From Bacteroides uniformis (lineage in GTDB: Bacteria; Bacteroidota; Bacteroidia; Bacteroidales; Bacteroidaceae): DNA of 64,000 nt. Numbering within the stretch: position 1 is the first letter of the stretch; each line of letters starts with the position of its first letter. The stretch covers positions 1,129,501-1,193,500 of the forward strand of contig NZ_CP102263.1 in the NCBI RefSeq assembly GCF_025147485.1, written 5' to 3'. This document shows, in pieces, positions 53,720 to 62,737 of this stretch. The notes beneath the pieces were generated by a model. It saw only the letters and a list, made by a program, of their open reading frames with translations, was not told the DNA's origin and searched no databases. Position numbers and translations under genes: made by a program.

Positions 53720-54034
53720 TCATTCTATATCACCTGCTTCGCATAGGCGTTTCCGCTTGCGGAGCACGCTTTCGCGCACTACCTTCAAAGCATTCAGAAT
53801 AAGATACATACGAAGAGTACAGTCCGAAATTTCAGTGATGACCGGATAACGGAGGGGATTGCTTGCAGGAAGTGAGCGACGGTAGCGGGCGTTGCTCATC
53901 GCCCTACGGCATTCCTTGCAATAATTGTCGGGGGCAAGCGTACGCTTGTCTACATAAAAAGAATCAACGGGCAGTTCTCTGTGGCAACATCCACAGAAAC
54001 GAACATTTTTTTCAATAATCTGTTCCATAACCAT
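53720..54034 (-). CDS. Small Cys-rich protein, possible zinc-binding
   Basis: 104 residues. VRFCGCCHRELPVDSFY and NYCKECRRAMSNARYRRS give two CxxC-type pairs, resembling the zinc ribbon of HNH- or recombination-associated phage proteins, but without a catalytic motif. The C-terminal half is helical and basic (VVRESVLRKRKRL). I do not recognise a function. It lies directly upstream of the DUF4373 gene on the same strand. Confidence 0.6.
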   Translation of the reverse strand: MVMEQIIEKNVRFCGCCHRELPVDSFYVDKRTLAPDNYCKECRRAMSNARYRRSLPASNPLRYPVITEISDCTLRMYLILNALKVVRESVLRKRKRLCEAGDIE

Positions 54035-54111
54035 TTTTTGTTAAGAATTAGTACAATAATATTTTTTTCGGCACGCCCCTGCCAAAGATGCTTGTAGGGG
54101 CTGTTTGCTGG

Positions 54112-54199
54112 AAGTATATATCCAGCGTATTCTATCTATACATCCAGCGCGTTGTATCTATACTTCCAACGCACCTCATCTATACATCCGGCAAGGCGG
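54112..54199. repeat. 22-bp period array D (four units)
   Basis: Units of exactly 22 bases start at 54112, 54134, 54156 and 54178. Units 2-4 open ATCTATAC; the middle is ATCCAGCG or TTCCAACG. Closely related to array B at 18114. It partly overlaps the end of a possible small gene on the minus strand. Confidence 0.8.
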
Positions 54200-54279
54200 A
54201 TGCCCATTTTTTCAAATTCGTAAGTATTTTTGCTAAATTCGGATGCTTCCGGATAAAAGACCAGATGTGTATTTTCCAT
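54136..54279 (-). CDS. Possible 47-residue protein in front of the Cys-rich gene
   Basis: ATG 54279 follows a purine-rich AAGGGAGGGATTT, a better ribosome site than most here, and lies 55 bases after a perfect promoter. It encodes MENTHLVFYPEASEFSKNTY, then EFEKMGIRLAGCIDEVRWKY, RYNALDV, ending inside array D. No family recognised. Confidence 0.4.
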   Translation of the reverse strand: MENTHLVFYPEASEFSKNTYEFEKMGIRLAGCIDEVRWKYRYNALDV

Positions 54280-54333
54280 AAATCCCTCCCTTTTATTTGC
54301 ATTTATAAAACATGATATGTATTTTTGTCCCAA

Positions 54334-54366
54334 CAAAGATAATATTGTTTTCATTTATAAAACAAA
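54334..54366 (-). promoter_or_regulatory. Promoter for the Cys-rich/DUF4373 genes
   Basis: TTTG (54366-54363), 21-base spacer and TATCTTTG (54341-54334) on the minus strand. It faces away from the S24 repressor gene, as a repressor-controlled promoter would, and places array D in the transcribed leader. Confidence 0.65.
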
Positions 54367-54459
54367 CAAATCGGGAATTAAATTCTTAAATAAGACGTAA
54401 GACAGTATAAATGAGGAGATAATAGTTTCTGAATAATTTACACGTAAAAACTGAAGAAT

Positions 54460-55182
54460 ATGGCGAATGACAAAGACCCGGTATTTTGTGCGGCAGACAT
54501 CATAAAACGTGCCAAACTGGCGAAAGAATTCAAGACAGACAGCGAACTTGCCGCCTTTCTGGGTATATCACGCTCCACACTGAGCAACTGGAACGCCCGC
54601 AACAGCATCGACTTCCCCCTGCTGCTGGGCAGCCTGGACGACGTGGACTACAACTGGCTGCTGACGGGAAAGGGCTCGCCTGCACATCATTCAAAATTCT
54701 GTGACAATGACTTGGTACAAGGTGAAGTGGAAATACTTCACACACCGAAAACAGCCGACCCTATGGACGACCGTAGCGTGACCCTCTATGACATCTCTGC
54801 CGCCGCCAACCTGAAGACACTGCTGGCTGACCGCCCGCAGTACGCCTTGGGGCGGATTGTAATTCCCAATATCCCTGTGTGCGACGGTGCCGTCTACGTC
54901 TCGGGCGACTCGATGTATCCCATCCTCAAGTCCGGCGACATCGTAGGCTTTAAGTCCATCCGCGACTTCACCGACGTCATCTACGGTGAAATGTATCTCG
55001 TCTCCTTCGAACGGGGCGGCGACGAATACCTGGCAGTGAAATACGTCAACCACTCGGAACGGCCGGACTGCATCCGTCTGGTGAGCTACAACAACCACCA
55101 CGACCCCATGGACCTGCCGCTGGCGGCAGTCAATGCAATGGCCATCGTGAAGTTCTCGATAAGGAAGAATATGATGATGTAG
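54460..55182 (+). CDS. CI/LexA-like S24 repressor with helix-turn-helix
   Basis: 240 residues. N-terminal CI-type helix-turn-helix (KTDSELAAFLGISRSTLSNW), then a linker and an S24 peptidase fold. Ser151 in SGDSMYPILKSGD and Lys194 in LAVKYV form the self-cleavage dyad, both present. Proteins of this type repress phage or island genes and cleave themselves on DNA damage. It is divergent from the Cys-rich/DUF4373/HU/amidase run, so those are its likely targets. Confidence 0.85.
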   Translation: MANDKDPVFCAADIIKRAKLAKEFKTDSELAAFLGISRSTLSNWNARNSIDFPLLLGSLDDVDYNWLLTGKGSPAHHSKFCDNDLVQGEVEILHTPKTADPMDDRSVTLYDISAAANLKTLLADRPQYALGRIVIPNIPVCDGAVYVSGDSMYPILKSGDIVGFKSIRDFTDVIYGEMYLVSFERGGDEYLAVKYVNHSERPDCIRLVSYNNHHDPMDLPLAAVNAMAIVKFSIRKNMMM

Positions 55183-55290
55183 AGGGCGGCATTATCACCG
55201 GAAATTTCGTAAGAAAGCTCCTGGCAAGGATCATTCAACAAGCAAACAGAGAAATTATACAAAAAAAGCTTGTAATTTATTCTTTTATCT

Positions 55291-55298
55291 TATTTTTG
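55291..55298 (+). promoter_or_regulatory. -7 box (TATTTTTG) of the TPR histidine kinase
   Basis: Perfect TAnnTTTG 39 bases upstream of ATG 55338, with TTG 18 bases upstream as a slightly close -33 element. Confidence 0.5.
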
Positions 55299-55337
55299 CG
55301 ATGCCATAGGCATAATAATAAGTATCCGGAAAAAAAC

Positions 55338-57284
55338 ATGCTTATTCCATCCAATAGAACAAAGAGGGAGTGCATTCTTTCAAGGTTATGTTTTCTAGTG
55401 CTTTCAGTATGGGTGTTCCTACCTTCCGCAGCACAGAACAATCCCTACAAGATAGACGATGCACTCTACCCCATCTACCAGCGGGCTTCCAAGCAGGCAC
55501 GCCAGCAGGAGGGGTTGCTGGTGGCCGACACTTTGTATCAACAGGCTCTGAAGCTCGGTGACAAAAAAGCACAATGCCTGGCATACATCATCCCCCTGCA
55601 GTTCTATATATCCCAAAAAGATGATAGCAAAATAGAAAAGGCATCCACTGACCTGAAAGAGATTTCACGTGCCAATAACTATCTGCAATATTATTATCAC
55701 GCTTGGAGCAGCGAAATCATCTACTTCCTGAACCAACAACGCTCATTGCTCGCCTTGCAGAAAGCGGAAAAAATGAAAAAGCAAGCTTTTGCCGACAGAT
55801 ACCCTTACGGTATCTTCAGCTGTATCCGAACCATGGGCCATATCTACAAATCACGCGGAAACTTCGACCTCTCCGCCCAATACTATCAGGAAGCCTTGGA
55901 CTATATGCTGAAGAATATGCCCGACCAAGATCCCAGCCAACTATACTCAAGCCTTGCCGAATATTACCGTAACACCCAAAAAGATTACGCCACCGCACTG
56001 GACTATTGCGAAAAAGCCTTGAAGAGCGCCAAAACAGAACGGAACATAGCCCAAGCCATGATAGAGAAATGCCTGGTACTATTCCGGCAGGGACGTATAG
56101 ATGAATTCAACGACTGCTATAAAGAAGCCGTACAAATGGCGGACCGTTGCAAGCTCTCTGCCAGCGTTTCCCTACTGATAGCCCACATCAGCAAGAACAT
56201 ACTGGACAAACAGTATGAGCAGGCCCATGCCCACGCTGACCAATTGTCCGAGAAAGGCTTGCAACAACATGCCTACATTTACGAATGCGCCAAAGACTAT
56301 CCCAATGCCATCAAATATCTGAAAAAATACCACCAGCAGTTGGATTCGACGAACAATCTCCTGCAACTGTCGGACATCGCCGAACTGAACACCCAGATAG
56401 GCGCCGAACGTCTGAAAATGGAAAACATACAGGCCACCTCGCGCTACCGCATCACTCTTTTCAGCATTGTCACCGGCTTTTTGCTGTTATCCCTGCTTTT
56501 CCTGATGCTCTACCTCCACCGCAAACGTAAAGTCAACCTCGAACTATGCCACAAGAACGAGGAACTTTCCGAAGCGCGCGACCAAGCCGAAGCAGCCAAC
56601 AAGGCAAAGAGCATCTTCCTGCAGAACATGAGTCACGAAATACGGACACCGCTCAACTCTATCGTGGGCTTCTCACAACTCATCACTTCCCCCGACGCGA
56701 ACCTTTCCCAAGAGGAAAGGCAGGATTTCTGCCATCTCATACAGCACAATTCCGACCTCCTCCTTACACTGGTGGGGGACATCCTCAGCGCAGCCGAGTT
56801 GGAAAGCAACAGATACACCATGAAGATAGCGCCGCACAGTTGCAACAAGCTCTGCCGGGAAGCCATAACCACCGTTGAACACCGCAAGCCCGAAGGCGTG
56901 AAGCTCTACTACACCTCCGAAGTGGACGACTGCTACGAACTGAGCACCGACGGGCAACGTGTGTGCCAGATACTCATCAACTTCCTTACCAATGCAGAGA
57001 AACACACCACACAAGGCGAAATCCGCCTGCACTGCTCCCTCACAGAGCATCCCGGATACGTCACCTTCTCCGTCACCGATACCGGTACCGGCATTCCCCC
57101 GGAATACTCGGAAACCATCTTCGAACGCTTTGAAAAGGCCGACAACTTCGGGCAAGGCACCGGTCTGGGACTCAATATCTGCCGCCTCATCGCCGAACGG
57201 CTGAAAGGGAAAGTGCTGCTGGACAAGGAGTACAAGGAGGGGGCAAGGTTCGTGTTTGTACTGCCGGTGAAAAAATCCATTTGA
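55338..57284 (+). CDS. TPR-containing sensor histidine kinase (HisKA type)
   Basis: 648 residues from ATG 55338, selected because the signal peptide (ILSRLCFLVLSVWVFLPSAA) follows it; the frame opens 14 residues earlier without support. Periplasmic TPR array (about 35-360), membrane helix (about 375-395), coiled coil, HisKA with His433 in NMSHEIRTPLNSIVGF, HATPase (NFLTNAEKHT, DTGTGIPPEY, GTGLGLNI). No receiver or DNA-binding domain and no partner gene next to it, so it is an orphan kinase. The signal is unknown. Confidence 0.9.
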   Translation: MLIPSNRTKRECILSRLCFLVLSVWVFLPSAAQNNPYKIDDALYPIYQRASKQARQQEGLLVADTLYQQALKLGDKKAQCLAYIIPLQFYISQKDDSKIEKASTDLKEISRANNYLQYYYHAWSSEIIYFLNQQRSLLALQKAEKMKKQAFADRYPYGIFSCIRTMGHIYKSRGNFDLSAQYYQEALDYMLKNMPDQDPSQLYSSLAEYYRNTQKDYATALDYCEKALKSAKTERNIAQAMIEKCLVLFRQGRIDEFNDCYKEAVQMADRCKLSASVSLLIAHISKNILDKQYEQAHAHADQLSEKGLQQHAYIYECAKDYPNAIKYLKKYHQQLDSTNNLLQLSDIAELNTQIGAERLKMENIQATSRYRITLFSIVTGFLLLSLLFLMLYLHRKRKVNLELCHKNEELSEARDQAEAANKAKSIFLQNMSHEIRTPLNSIVGFSQLITSPDANLSQEERQDFCHLIQHNSDLLLTLVGDILSAAELESNRYTMKIAPHSCNKLCREAITTVEHRKPEGVKLYYTSEVDDCYELSTDGQRVCQILINFLTNAEKHTTQGEIRLHCSLTEHPGYVTFSVTDTGTGIPPEYSETIFERFEKADNFGQGTGLGLNICRLIAERLKGKVLLDKEYKEGARFVFVLPVKKSI

Positions 57285-57304
57285 AGAGCAAGACCAAAAC
57301 AACA

Positions 57305-57359
57305 AAGGCTGCCTCTTCTGCATCCTCCGAAACATCGGTATCTGCAGAAGGGCAGCCTT
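57305..57359. terminator. Bidirectional terminator between the kinase and metK
   Basis: AAGGCTGCCTCTTCTGCA (57305-57322) pairs with TGCAGAAGGGCAGCCTT (57343-57359), a long near-perfect stem between converging genes. Confidence 0.75.
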
Positions 57360-57388
57360 CTATATAAATAGCCGTAAAGCTATGCTGA

Positions 57389-58681
57389 TTATAAACCGAA
57401 TGCGGCTTTCACCTTGTCCACATAATCCAGCTTCTCCCAGGTGAAGAGTTCCACTTCAATGTCCTTGTTGCCTTCGTAGCGGCTCTTGAAATGCTTGACG
57501 ATGGTCTGCGGCTCGCGGCCCATGTGTCCGTAGGCGGCAGTCTCCTGATAGATGGGGTTGCGCAGTTTCAGGCGGTCTTCTATTGCCTTGGGGCGAAGGT
57601 CGAACAGCTCGTCAATCTTACGGGCAATCTCACCGTCGCTCATATTGACGTGGCTGCGGCCATAAGTATCTACGAAAATATTGATGGGGCGTGCCACACC
57701 GATGGCGTAACTTACCTGCACCAGCATTTCGTCGGCAACGCCGGCAGCTACCAGATTCTTGGCAATGTGGCGGGCTGCATAAGCTGCGCTGCGGTCTACC
57801 TTAGAGGGGTCCTTTCCGGAGAAAGCGCCGCCGCCATGGGCACCCTTGCCGCCGTAGGTATCTACGATAATCTTGCGTCCCGTCAGCCCGGTGTCACCGT
57901 GAGGACCACCGATTACGAACTTGCCCGTGGGGTTGACGTGGTATGTGATACGGTCGTTGAACAGTGCCAGCACCTTTTCATGATGGATGGAAGCAATGAC
58001 ACGCGGCATCAGAATCTCGATTACATCCCGGCGGATTTGGGCGAGCATTTCCTCGTCGGCCTTCAGCTGGGCGGCATCGCTGTCGTCGGCAGGCTGTACG
58101 AAGTCGTCGTGCTGGGTGGAAACTACGATGGTATCGATGCGTACGGGTGTGCCGTTGTCATCATATTCGATGGTCACCTGGCTCTTGGCGTCGGGACGGA
58201 GGTAGGTCATCACCTTGCCTTCGCGACGGACATCTGCCAGCACTTGCAGGATGCGGTGTGCAAGGTCCAGTGAAAGCGGCATGTAATTCTCCGTTTCGTT
58301 GGTGGCGTAGCCGAACATCATCCCCTGGTCTCCGGCACCTTGTTCCATGGGGTCCTGTCGCTCCACGCCGCGGTTGATGTCGGGGCTCTGCTCGTGGATG
58401 GCGCTCAGCACGCCGCACGAATTGCTCTCGAACATATACTCGCCTTTGGTATAGCCGATTTTCTTGATTACTTCGCGTGCGATGAGAGGCATGTCAACGT
58501 ACGCTTTGGTTTTCACTTCTCCAGCCAGCACTACCTGACCGGTAGTAACCAGAGTTTCGCAAGCTACTTTCGAACTGGGGTCGTAGGCCAACAGTTTGTC
58601 AAGCACAGCGTCCGATATTTGATCGGCCACTTTGTCGGGGTGTCCTTCAGACACCGATTCGGATGTGAATAAATATCCCAT
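57389..58681 (-). CDS. metK: S-adenosylmethionine synthetase
   Basis: 430 residues from ATG 58681 ([20 protein letters not shown]); the longer frame to 58765 adds a non-conserved leader. Motifs: [19 protein letters not shown], and the P-loop-like [16 protein letters not shown]. It makes SAM from methionine and ATP in the cytoplasm. The length matches the long Bacteroidetes form. It has a strong distal promoter and a leader of about 165 bases. Confidence 0.97.
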   Translation of the reverse strand: MGYLFTSESVSEGHPDKVADQISDAVLDKLLAYDPSSKVACETLVTTGQVVLAGEVKTKAYVDMPLIAREVIKKIGYTKGEYMFESNSCGVLSAIHEQSPDINRGVERQDPMEQGAGDQGMMFGYATNETENYMPLSLDLAHRILQVLADVRREGKVMTYLRPDAKSQVTIEYDDNGTPVRIDTIVVSTQHDDFVQPADDSDAAQLKADEEMLAQIRRDVIEILMPRVIASIHHEKVLALFNDRITYHVNPTGKFVIGGPHGDTGLTGRKIIVDTYGGKGAHGGGAFSGKDPSKVDRSAAYAARHIAKNLVAAGVADEMLVQVSYAIGVARPINIFVDTYGRSHVNMSDGEIARKIDELFDLRPKAIEDRLKLRNPIYQETAAYGHMGREPQTIVKHFKSRYEGNKDIEVELFTWEKLDYVDKVKAAFGL

Positions 58682-58851
58682 TTCAGTTGAGAATTGATAG
58701 TTGATAATTGATAATTCAACGAATGGCGGAAGGAGGTGTGTGGAGTAGATGCATCCGGCACACAAACGTGCCGTCAGAAAAGGATGTGTTTTAGCATTTT
58801 TTTCTGTGGTTGCAAGCTACTCAAATCTCTCCACATATCGTTTTTCGGGGG

Positions 58852-58882
58852 CAAAGATAGTGCAAACCGAACGCAGAACAAA
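58852..58882 (-). promoter_or_regulatory. metK promoter
   Basis: TTTG (58882-58879), 19-base spacer, TATCTTTG (58859-58852): perfect Bacteroides promoter on the minus strand. A 20-base palindrome (AAAATGAAC-TT-GTTCATTTT, 58880-58899) overlaps the -33 box and is a candidate operator. Confidence 0.75.
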
Positions 58883-58982
58883 ATGAACTTGTTCATTTTT
58901 TATGCTGAGGTGCAGCCTATCTTCGCTTTCCGGAGGCAAAGATAAAAAAGAAATCTTGTATCTGCGCTACAGATAGCAGAGA

Positions 58983-59459
58983 TTAACACTGATTTTGCAA
59001 CAATTCCCCGATTGTCTTTCCCAATACCGGATGCACCACGCCTGAAGCAATCTCCGCCAACGGCTCCATCACGAAACGGCGTTCCTGCATCAGCGGATGA
59101 GGAAGTTTCAGTTCGGGAGTATCCAGCAAAACGGGAGTACCGTCATCGGCAAAACAGAGCAACAGGTCGATGTCTATCACACGGTCGCTATACACTGCAT
59201 TGACAGACTTATGCGTACGCCCCATCTCCCGCTCGATTTCCTGCGTCGTTTGCAACACCTCCAAAGGTGCCAAAGCAGTGTCTACGCAGAGTGCGGCATT
59301 CAGAAAAGTATTATCGGAAGAAAAGCCCCACGGGGCAGTAGCATAAAAAGCAGATAGGGAAATCACTTCCCCTATCTGCTTTCTTATCTTTTGGACGGCC
59401 ATGCGGAGGTTCTGCTCCTTATCGCCGAGATTGGTACCAAGACTGAAATAAACAACCAT
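58983..59459 (-). CDS. folK: 2-amino-4-hydroxy-6-hydroxymethyldihydropteridine pyrophosphokinase
   Basis: 158 residues from ATG 59459 (MVVYFSLGTNLGDKEQNL). HPPK signatures: SLGTNLGD, YATAPWGFSSDNTFLNAA and DRVIDIDLLLC with PHPLMQERRFVMEPL. It transfers pyrophosphate from ATP to the pterin in folate synthesis. It starts 2 bases after the queA stop and is probably co-transcribed. Confidence 0.95.
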   Translation of the reverse strand: MVVYFSLGTNLGDKEQNLRMAVQKIRKQIGEVISLSAFYATAPWGFSSDNTFLNAALCVDTALAPLEVLQTTQEIEREMGRTHKSVNAVYSDRVIDIDLLLCFADDGTPVLLDTPELKLPHPLMQERRFVMEPLAEIASGVVHPVLGKTIGELLQNQC

Positions 59460-59461
59460 AA

Positions 59462-60520
59462 TTACCGGTCTGTAATCAGCATCGCATCTCCATACGTACC
59501 AAAGCGGTACTCTTCCTTCAATGCCACATTGTATGCCTCCATCACCTGCTCGTAACCGCCGAAAGCGGCAACAATCATCAGCAGGGTACTGAGCGGCATG
59601 TGGAAGTTGGATATCATGGCATTGGCCACGGTAAAGTCGTACGGCGGGAAGATGAACTTGTTGGTCCAACCCTCGTATTCCTTCAAATGTCCGTCGGTGC
59701 TGACGGTGCTCTCGATGGCACGCATCACGGTGGTACCTACGGCACAGACTTGGCGGTTCAGGTCTTTGGCATGGTTCACAATCCGTACGGCTTCCTCGTT
59801 CACAATCATCTGCTCGGAGTCTGTCTTGTGCTTGGTGAGGTCTTCCACATCAATGTCGCGGAAGTTACCCAAGCCGGCATGCAGGGTGATGTAGGCAAAG
59901 TCAATACCCTTGATTTCCATACGCTTCATCAGCTCGCGGCTGAAGTGCAGGCTGGCGGTAGGCGCCGTAACAGCTCCTTCGTTGCGTGCAAAAATAGACT
60001 GGAAACGTTCGGCATCGTCCGGCTCTACGGGACGGTTGATGATACTGTGGGGCAGCGGCGTTTCGCCCAGCGCATAGAGCGCCTTCTTGAACTCATCGTG
60101 CGGACCGTCGTAAAGGAAACGAAGCGTACGCCCACGCGAAGTGGTGTTGTCGATAACCTCAGCCACCATAGAGTCGTCGTCACCGAAGTAGAGCTTATTG
60201 CCGATACGTATTTTACGGGCAGGATCCACCAGTACATCCCACAACCGGAGCTCTTCGTTCAACTCACGCAACAAGAACACTTCAATACGCGCACCGGTCT
60301 TTTCCTTGTTACCGTACAAGCGGGCAGGGAAAACCTTGGTGTCGTTGAAGATAAACACATCTTTGTCATCAAAATAGTCCAGAACATCCTTGAACATCTT
60401 GTGCTCAATCTCACCCGTCTTACGGTGCAACACCAACAGACGTGACTCGTCTCTGTACTTCGTGGGGTGCAAAGCTATCTTCTCTTCGGGAAGCTTGAAT
60501 TTGAATTGCGACAGTTTCAT
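59462..60520 (-). CDS. queA: S-adenosylmethionine:tRNA ribosyltransferase-isomerase
   Basis: 352 residues, normal for QueA. Conserved blocks: [68 protein letters not shown], and C-terminal [20 protein letters not shown]. It adds the epoxyqueuosine ring to tRNA wobble G using SAM made by MetK. Order truB-queA-folK is kept in Bacteroides. Confidence 0.97.
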   Translation of the reverse strand: MKLSQFKFKLPEEKIALHPTKYRDESRLLVLHRKTGEIEHKMFKDVLDYFDDKDVFIFNDTKVFPARLYGNKEKTGARIEVFLLRELNEELRLWDVLVDPARKIRIGNKLYFGDDDSMVAEVIDNTTSRGRTLRFLYDGPHDEFKKALYALGETPLPHSIINRPVEPDDAERFQSIFARNEGAVTAPTASLHFSRELMKRMEIKGIDFAYITLHAGLGNFRDIDVEDLTKHKTDSEQMIVNEEAVRIVNHAKDLNRQVCAVGTTVMRAIESTVSTDGHLKEYEGWTNKFIFPPYDFTVANAMISNFHMPLSTLLMIVAAFGGYEQVMEAYNVALKEEYRFGTYGDAMLITDR

Positions 60521-60524
60521 AATT

Positions 60525-60645
60525 AGTTATAAGTTATGAGTTATTTATTATTTATATCAGTCTGTTTTAGTCATAAGAGGGTATGAGTTATCCGGCAGTA
60601 TGCTACACTTCATAGCAAATAACTTATAACCCATAACTTATAACT
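60525..60645. repeat. MITE-like element (TTATAACTCATAAC family)
   Basis: AGTTATAAGTTATGAGTTAT (60525-60544) is inverted at 60626-60645 with one mismatch. The element fills the queA-truB gap exactly; the same end sequence occurs at 31997. Confidence 0.75.
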
Positions 60646-61351
60646 AAATATCTATCTCCTGCGCCTCTATCCACTCTTTGAAATCGAGGGGATTGAGGCA
60701 GTCTGCCAGCCGGACGTCGCCTACGCGGGTACGCTCCAGGGCGGTGAGGTGAGCGCCGCTCTGCAGGGCTTCGCCGATGTCACGTGCCAGGGCGCGGATA
60801 TAGGTTCCTTTGCTGCATACTACGCGTACCTTTATCCACGGTTCGGCAATATCCAGCCCGTCGTCCAGCAGCTCTATCTCGTCGATGACGAGCAACTTGG
60901 GTTTCAGCTCTACCTCCTCTCCCTTGCGGGCAAGGTCGTAGGCACGTTTCCCGTTCACCATACATGCCGAGAAGGCGGGAGGCACTTGCTGTATCTCGCC
61001 GATGAACTTCTTCAGCGTCTCCTCCACCAGTCCGCGGGTGATGTGCTCCGTGGGATAGGTAGCATCTATCTCATGTTCCAGGTCGTAAGAGGGAGTGGTG
61101 GCACCCAACCGGATGGTGGCAACGTACTCCTTCGTGTGATACTGGAATTCCTCAATCCGTTTCGTGGCCTTGCCCGTACAGACTATCATCACCCCCGTAG
61201 CAAGCGGGTCGAGGGTACCGGCATGGCCTACTTTCAACTTCTTCTCCTTTATCCGCCGGCAGATGTGGTAACGCGCATGTCCCACAACCTTGAACGATGT
61301 CCATCCCAGCGGTTTATTGAAATAGAGGACTTCTCCTTCTTTAAAATTCAT
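60644..61351 (-). CDS. truB: tRNA pseudouridine-55 synthase
   Basis: 235 residues from ATG 61351 (MNFKEGEVLYFNKPLGWTSF). The catalytic aspartate is Asp48 in GHAGTLDPLATGV. KRAYDLARKGEEVELK and GTYIRALARDIG are typical. It modifies U55 in the T loop of tRNAs. The ORF continues to 61402 but that part translates a repeat (PLPTGEGLGERP) and is excluded. Confidence 0.95.
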   Translation of the reverse strand: MNFKEGEVLYFNKPLGWTSFKVVGHARYHICRRIKEKKLKVGHAGTLDPLATGVMIVCTGKATKRIEEFQYHTKEYVATIRLGATTPSYDLEHEIDATYPTEHITRGLVEETLKKFIGEIQQVPPAFSACMVNGKRAYDLARKGEEVELKPKLLVIDEIELLDDGLDIAEPWIKVRVVCSKGTYIRALARDIGEALQSGAHLTALERTRVGDVRLADCLNPLDFKEWIEAQEIDI

Positions 61352-61366
61352 TGGCCTCTCCCCTAA

Positions 61367-61387
61367 CCCCTCCCCGGTAGGGAGGGG
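61367..61387. repeat. G/C-rich inverted repeat upstream of truB
   Basis: CCCCTCCC (61367-61374) and GGGAGGGG (61380-61387) around a short loop, part of a CTCTCCCCTAACCCC motif often seen between Bacteroides genes; a partial copy (GGAGGGG) follows near 61460. Confidence 0.5.
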
Positions 61388-61466
61388 GATAAAATGGTAC
61401 AACTTAATATTTTTCTCTTATTGATTTCCGGAGTAATCAGTCTTTCCCCCACACAAGGAGGGGACT

Positions 61467-62258
61467 TTAGCTTAATATGAGCGTTATGACACCGGCTATC
61501 GCGCAATAGATGGCAAAATAAATCAGCTTGCCCTTCTTCACAATATTTATCATCCACTTGCAGGCCAGGCAGCCCGAAACAAAAGCAGCCAGGAAACCTA
61601 CCACCAGCGAAAGCGTCGGAATATCCCCTGCAACCGCCTCACCTTTCATCATCTTCATTCCATCCAGCAGTGCCTCGCCCAGGATGGGAGGCATCACCAT
61701 CAGGAAAGAGAACTGTGCCAGCTTCGCCTTGTTGTCGCCCAGCAACAGACCGGTTGCAATGGTACTGCCCGAACGGGAAAGCCCCGGAAGCACCGCGCAT
61801 GCTTGTGCCAGACCGATGATAAAGGCATCCTTCATGCTGATGTTCTCCTTCTGCTTCGGCTTATAATAATAGGAGAAAGACAGCAGCAGAGCTGTCAGCA
61901 GCAGGCAGCAGCCCACAACGACCAGTCCCGAACCGAAAATGGCCTCTACTTCGTCCTTGAAAAATACCCCCACAATGCCGATAGGTATCATGGATACCAG
62001 TATATTGATGACGTAACGTGTCTCCTCGTTCATCTGCCACTTGAACAGTCCCTTGAAAATCCAGTCAATCTCTTTCCAGAGTATCACCAGCGTACTGAAC
62101 ACCGTAGCCACATGTACCACTATCGTAAAAGCAAGATTCTCCTCTCCCTCAATACCGAACAATGCCGAACCTATGGCGAGGTGTCCGCTACTGCTCACCG
62201 GCAGATATTCGGTCAGTCCTTGAATAAGCCCAAGGATAAGCGCTTCAAACCATTCCAA
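61467..62258 (-). CDS. uppP: Undecaprenyl-diphosphate phosphatase
   Basis: 263 residues, about eight membrane helices. BacA/UppP signatures: [14 protein letters not shown] (20-residue N-terminal motif region with the Glu) and [17 protein letters not shown] with the catalytic Arg-Ser. It recycles the C55 lipid carrier for cell-wall and glycan synthesis. It sits between DUF3098 and truB, as is usual in this group. Confidence 0.96.
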   Translation of the reverse strand: MEWFEALILGLIQGLTEYLPVSSSGHLAIGSALFGIEGEENLAFTIVVHVATVFSTLVILWKEIDWIFKGLFKWQMNEETRYVINILVSMIPIGIVGVFFKDEVEAIFGSGLVVVGCCLLLTALLLSFSYYYKPKQKENISMKDAFIIGLAQACAVLPGLSRSGSTIATGLLLGDNKAKLAQFSFLMVMPPILGEALLDGMKMMKGEAVAGDIPTLSLVVGFLAAFVSGCLACKWMINIVKKGKLIYFAIYCAIAGVITLILS

Positions 62259-62337
62259 TTTGTTTAAGTTTTTAAGTTCTTGAGTTGCCGGAGGGGCTGT
62301 CCGGAAGCTCTGTTACTACTTTCTTTCTGATTATTTT

Positions 62338-62410
62338 TCAGACGCAGATAACGCAGATGACACGGATTTCTAATATTCCAATCTGCGTCATCTGTGTAAT
62401 CCGCGTCTGA
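62338..62410. repeat. Dispersed palindromic repeat, copy 3 (diverged)
   Basis: TCAGACGC (62338-62345) is inverted as GCGTCTGA (62403-62410). Between them are alternating CGCAGAT/CGGATT and ATCTGCG/AATCCGCG segments. Same architecture as 13355 and 27713 with a changed outer arm. Confidence 0.6.
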
Positions 62411-62414
62411 AAGT

Positions 62415-62654
62415 TTACTCCTCTGCACGACAGCTTTTAGGCTTGCGCAGCACGGCATATATCATGAACACAAACCCCAGCAGGCAAACTACCGGAGCCA
62501 CCTTGATGCGTCTCACACTAAAAATGTCCGGCTCAAAGGTCGTCGGGGTAGACGCGGGACCGGTCATCAGAAGAAAACCAATGATAACCACCGCCATTCC
62601 GATGCCAAGCAGGATAAAATTGGTCTTATCAAAAGCGAATTTCTCTTTACTCAT
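62415..62654 (-). CDS. DUF3098 small membrane protein
   Basis: 79 residues: a conserved start (KFAFDKTNFILLGIGMAVVI) forming helix 1, FEPDIFSVRRIKVAPVVCL leading to helix 2, and a basic end. Bacteroidetes-specific family found between ftsX and uppP. Function unknown. Confidence 0.9.
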   Translation of the reverse strand: MSKEKFAFDKTNFILLGIGMAVVIIGFLLMTGPASTPTTFEPDIFSVRRIKVAPVVCLLGFVFMIYAVLRKPKSCRAEE

Positions 62655-62737
62655 CTATACATTTACTATTTTACTATTTACAATTTACTATTTGGAGGCT
62701 GCGATAACAGTGCTTTCTCTCTATGCACTTCAAGGCG

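Noticed and set aside
54112..54199. CRISPR array
   Set aside because: The 22-bp units (also at 16733, 18114, 34403) are head-to-tail with no constant repeat/unique spacer pattern and no cas genes nearby.
58682..58850. SAM riboswitch upstream of metK
   Set aside because: I could not find the conserved core of SAM-I, SAM-II or SAM-III in the leader; only a simple hairpin is evident.
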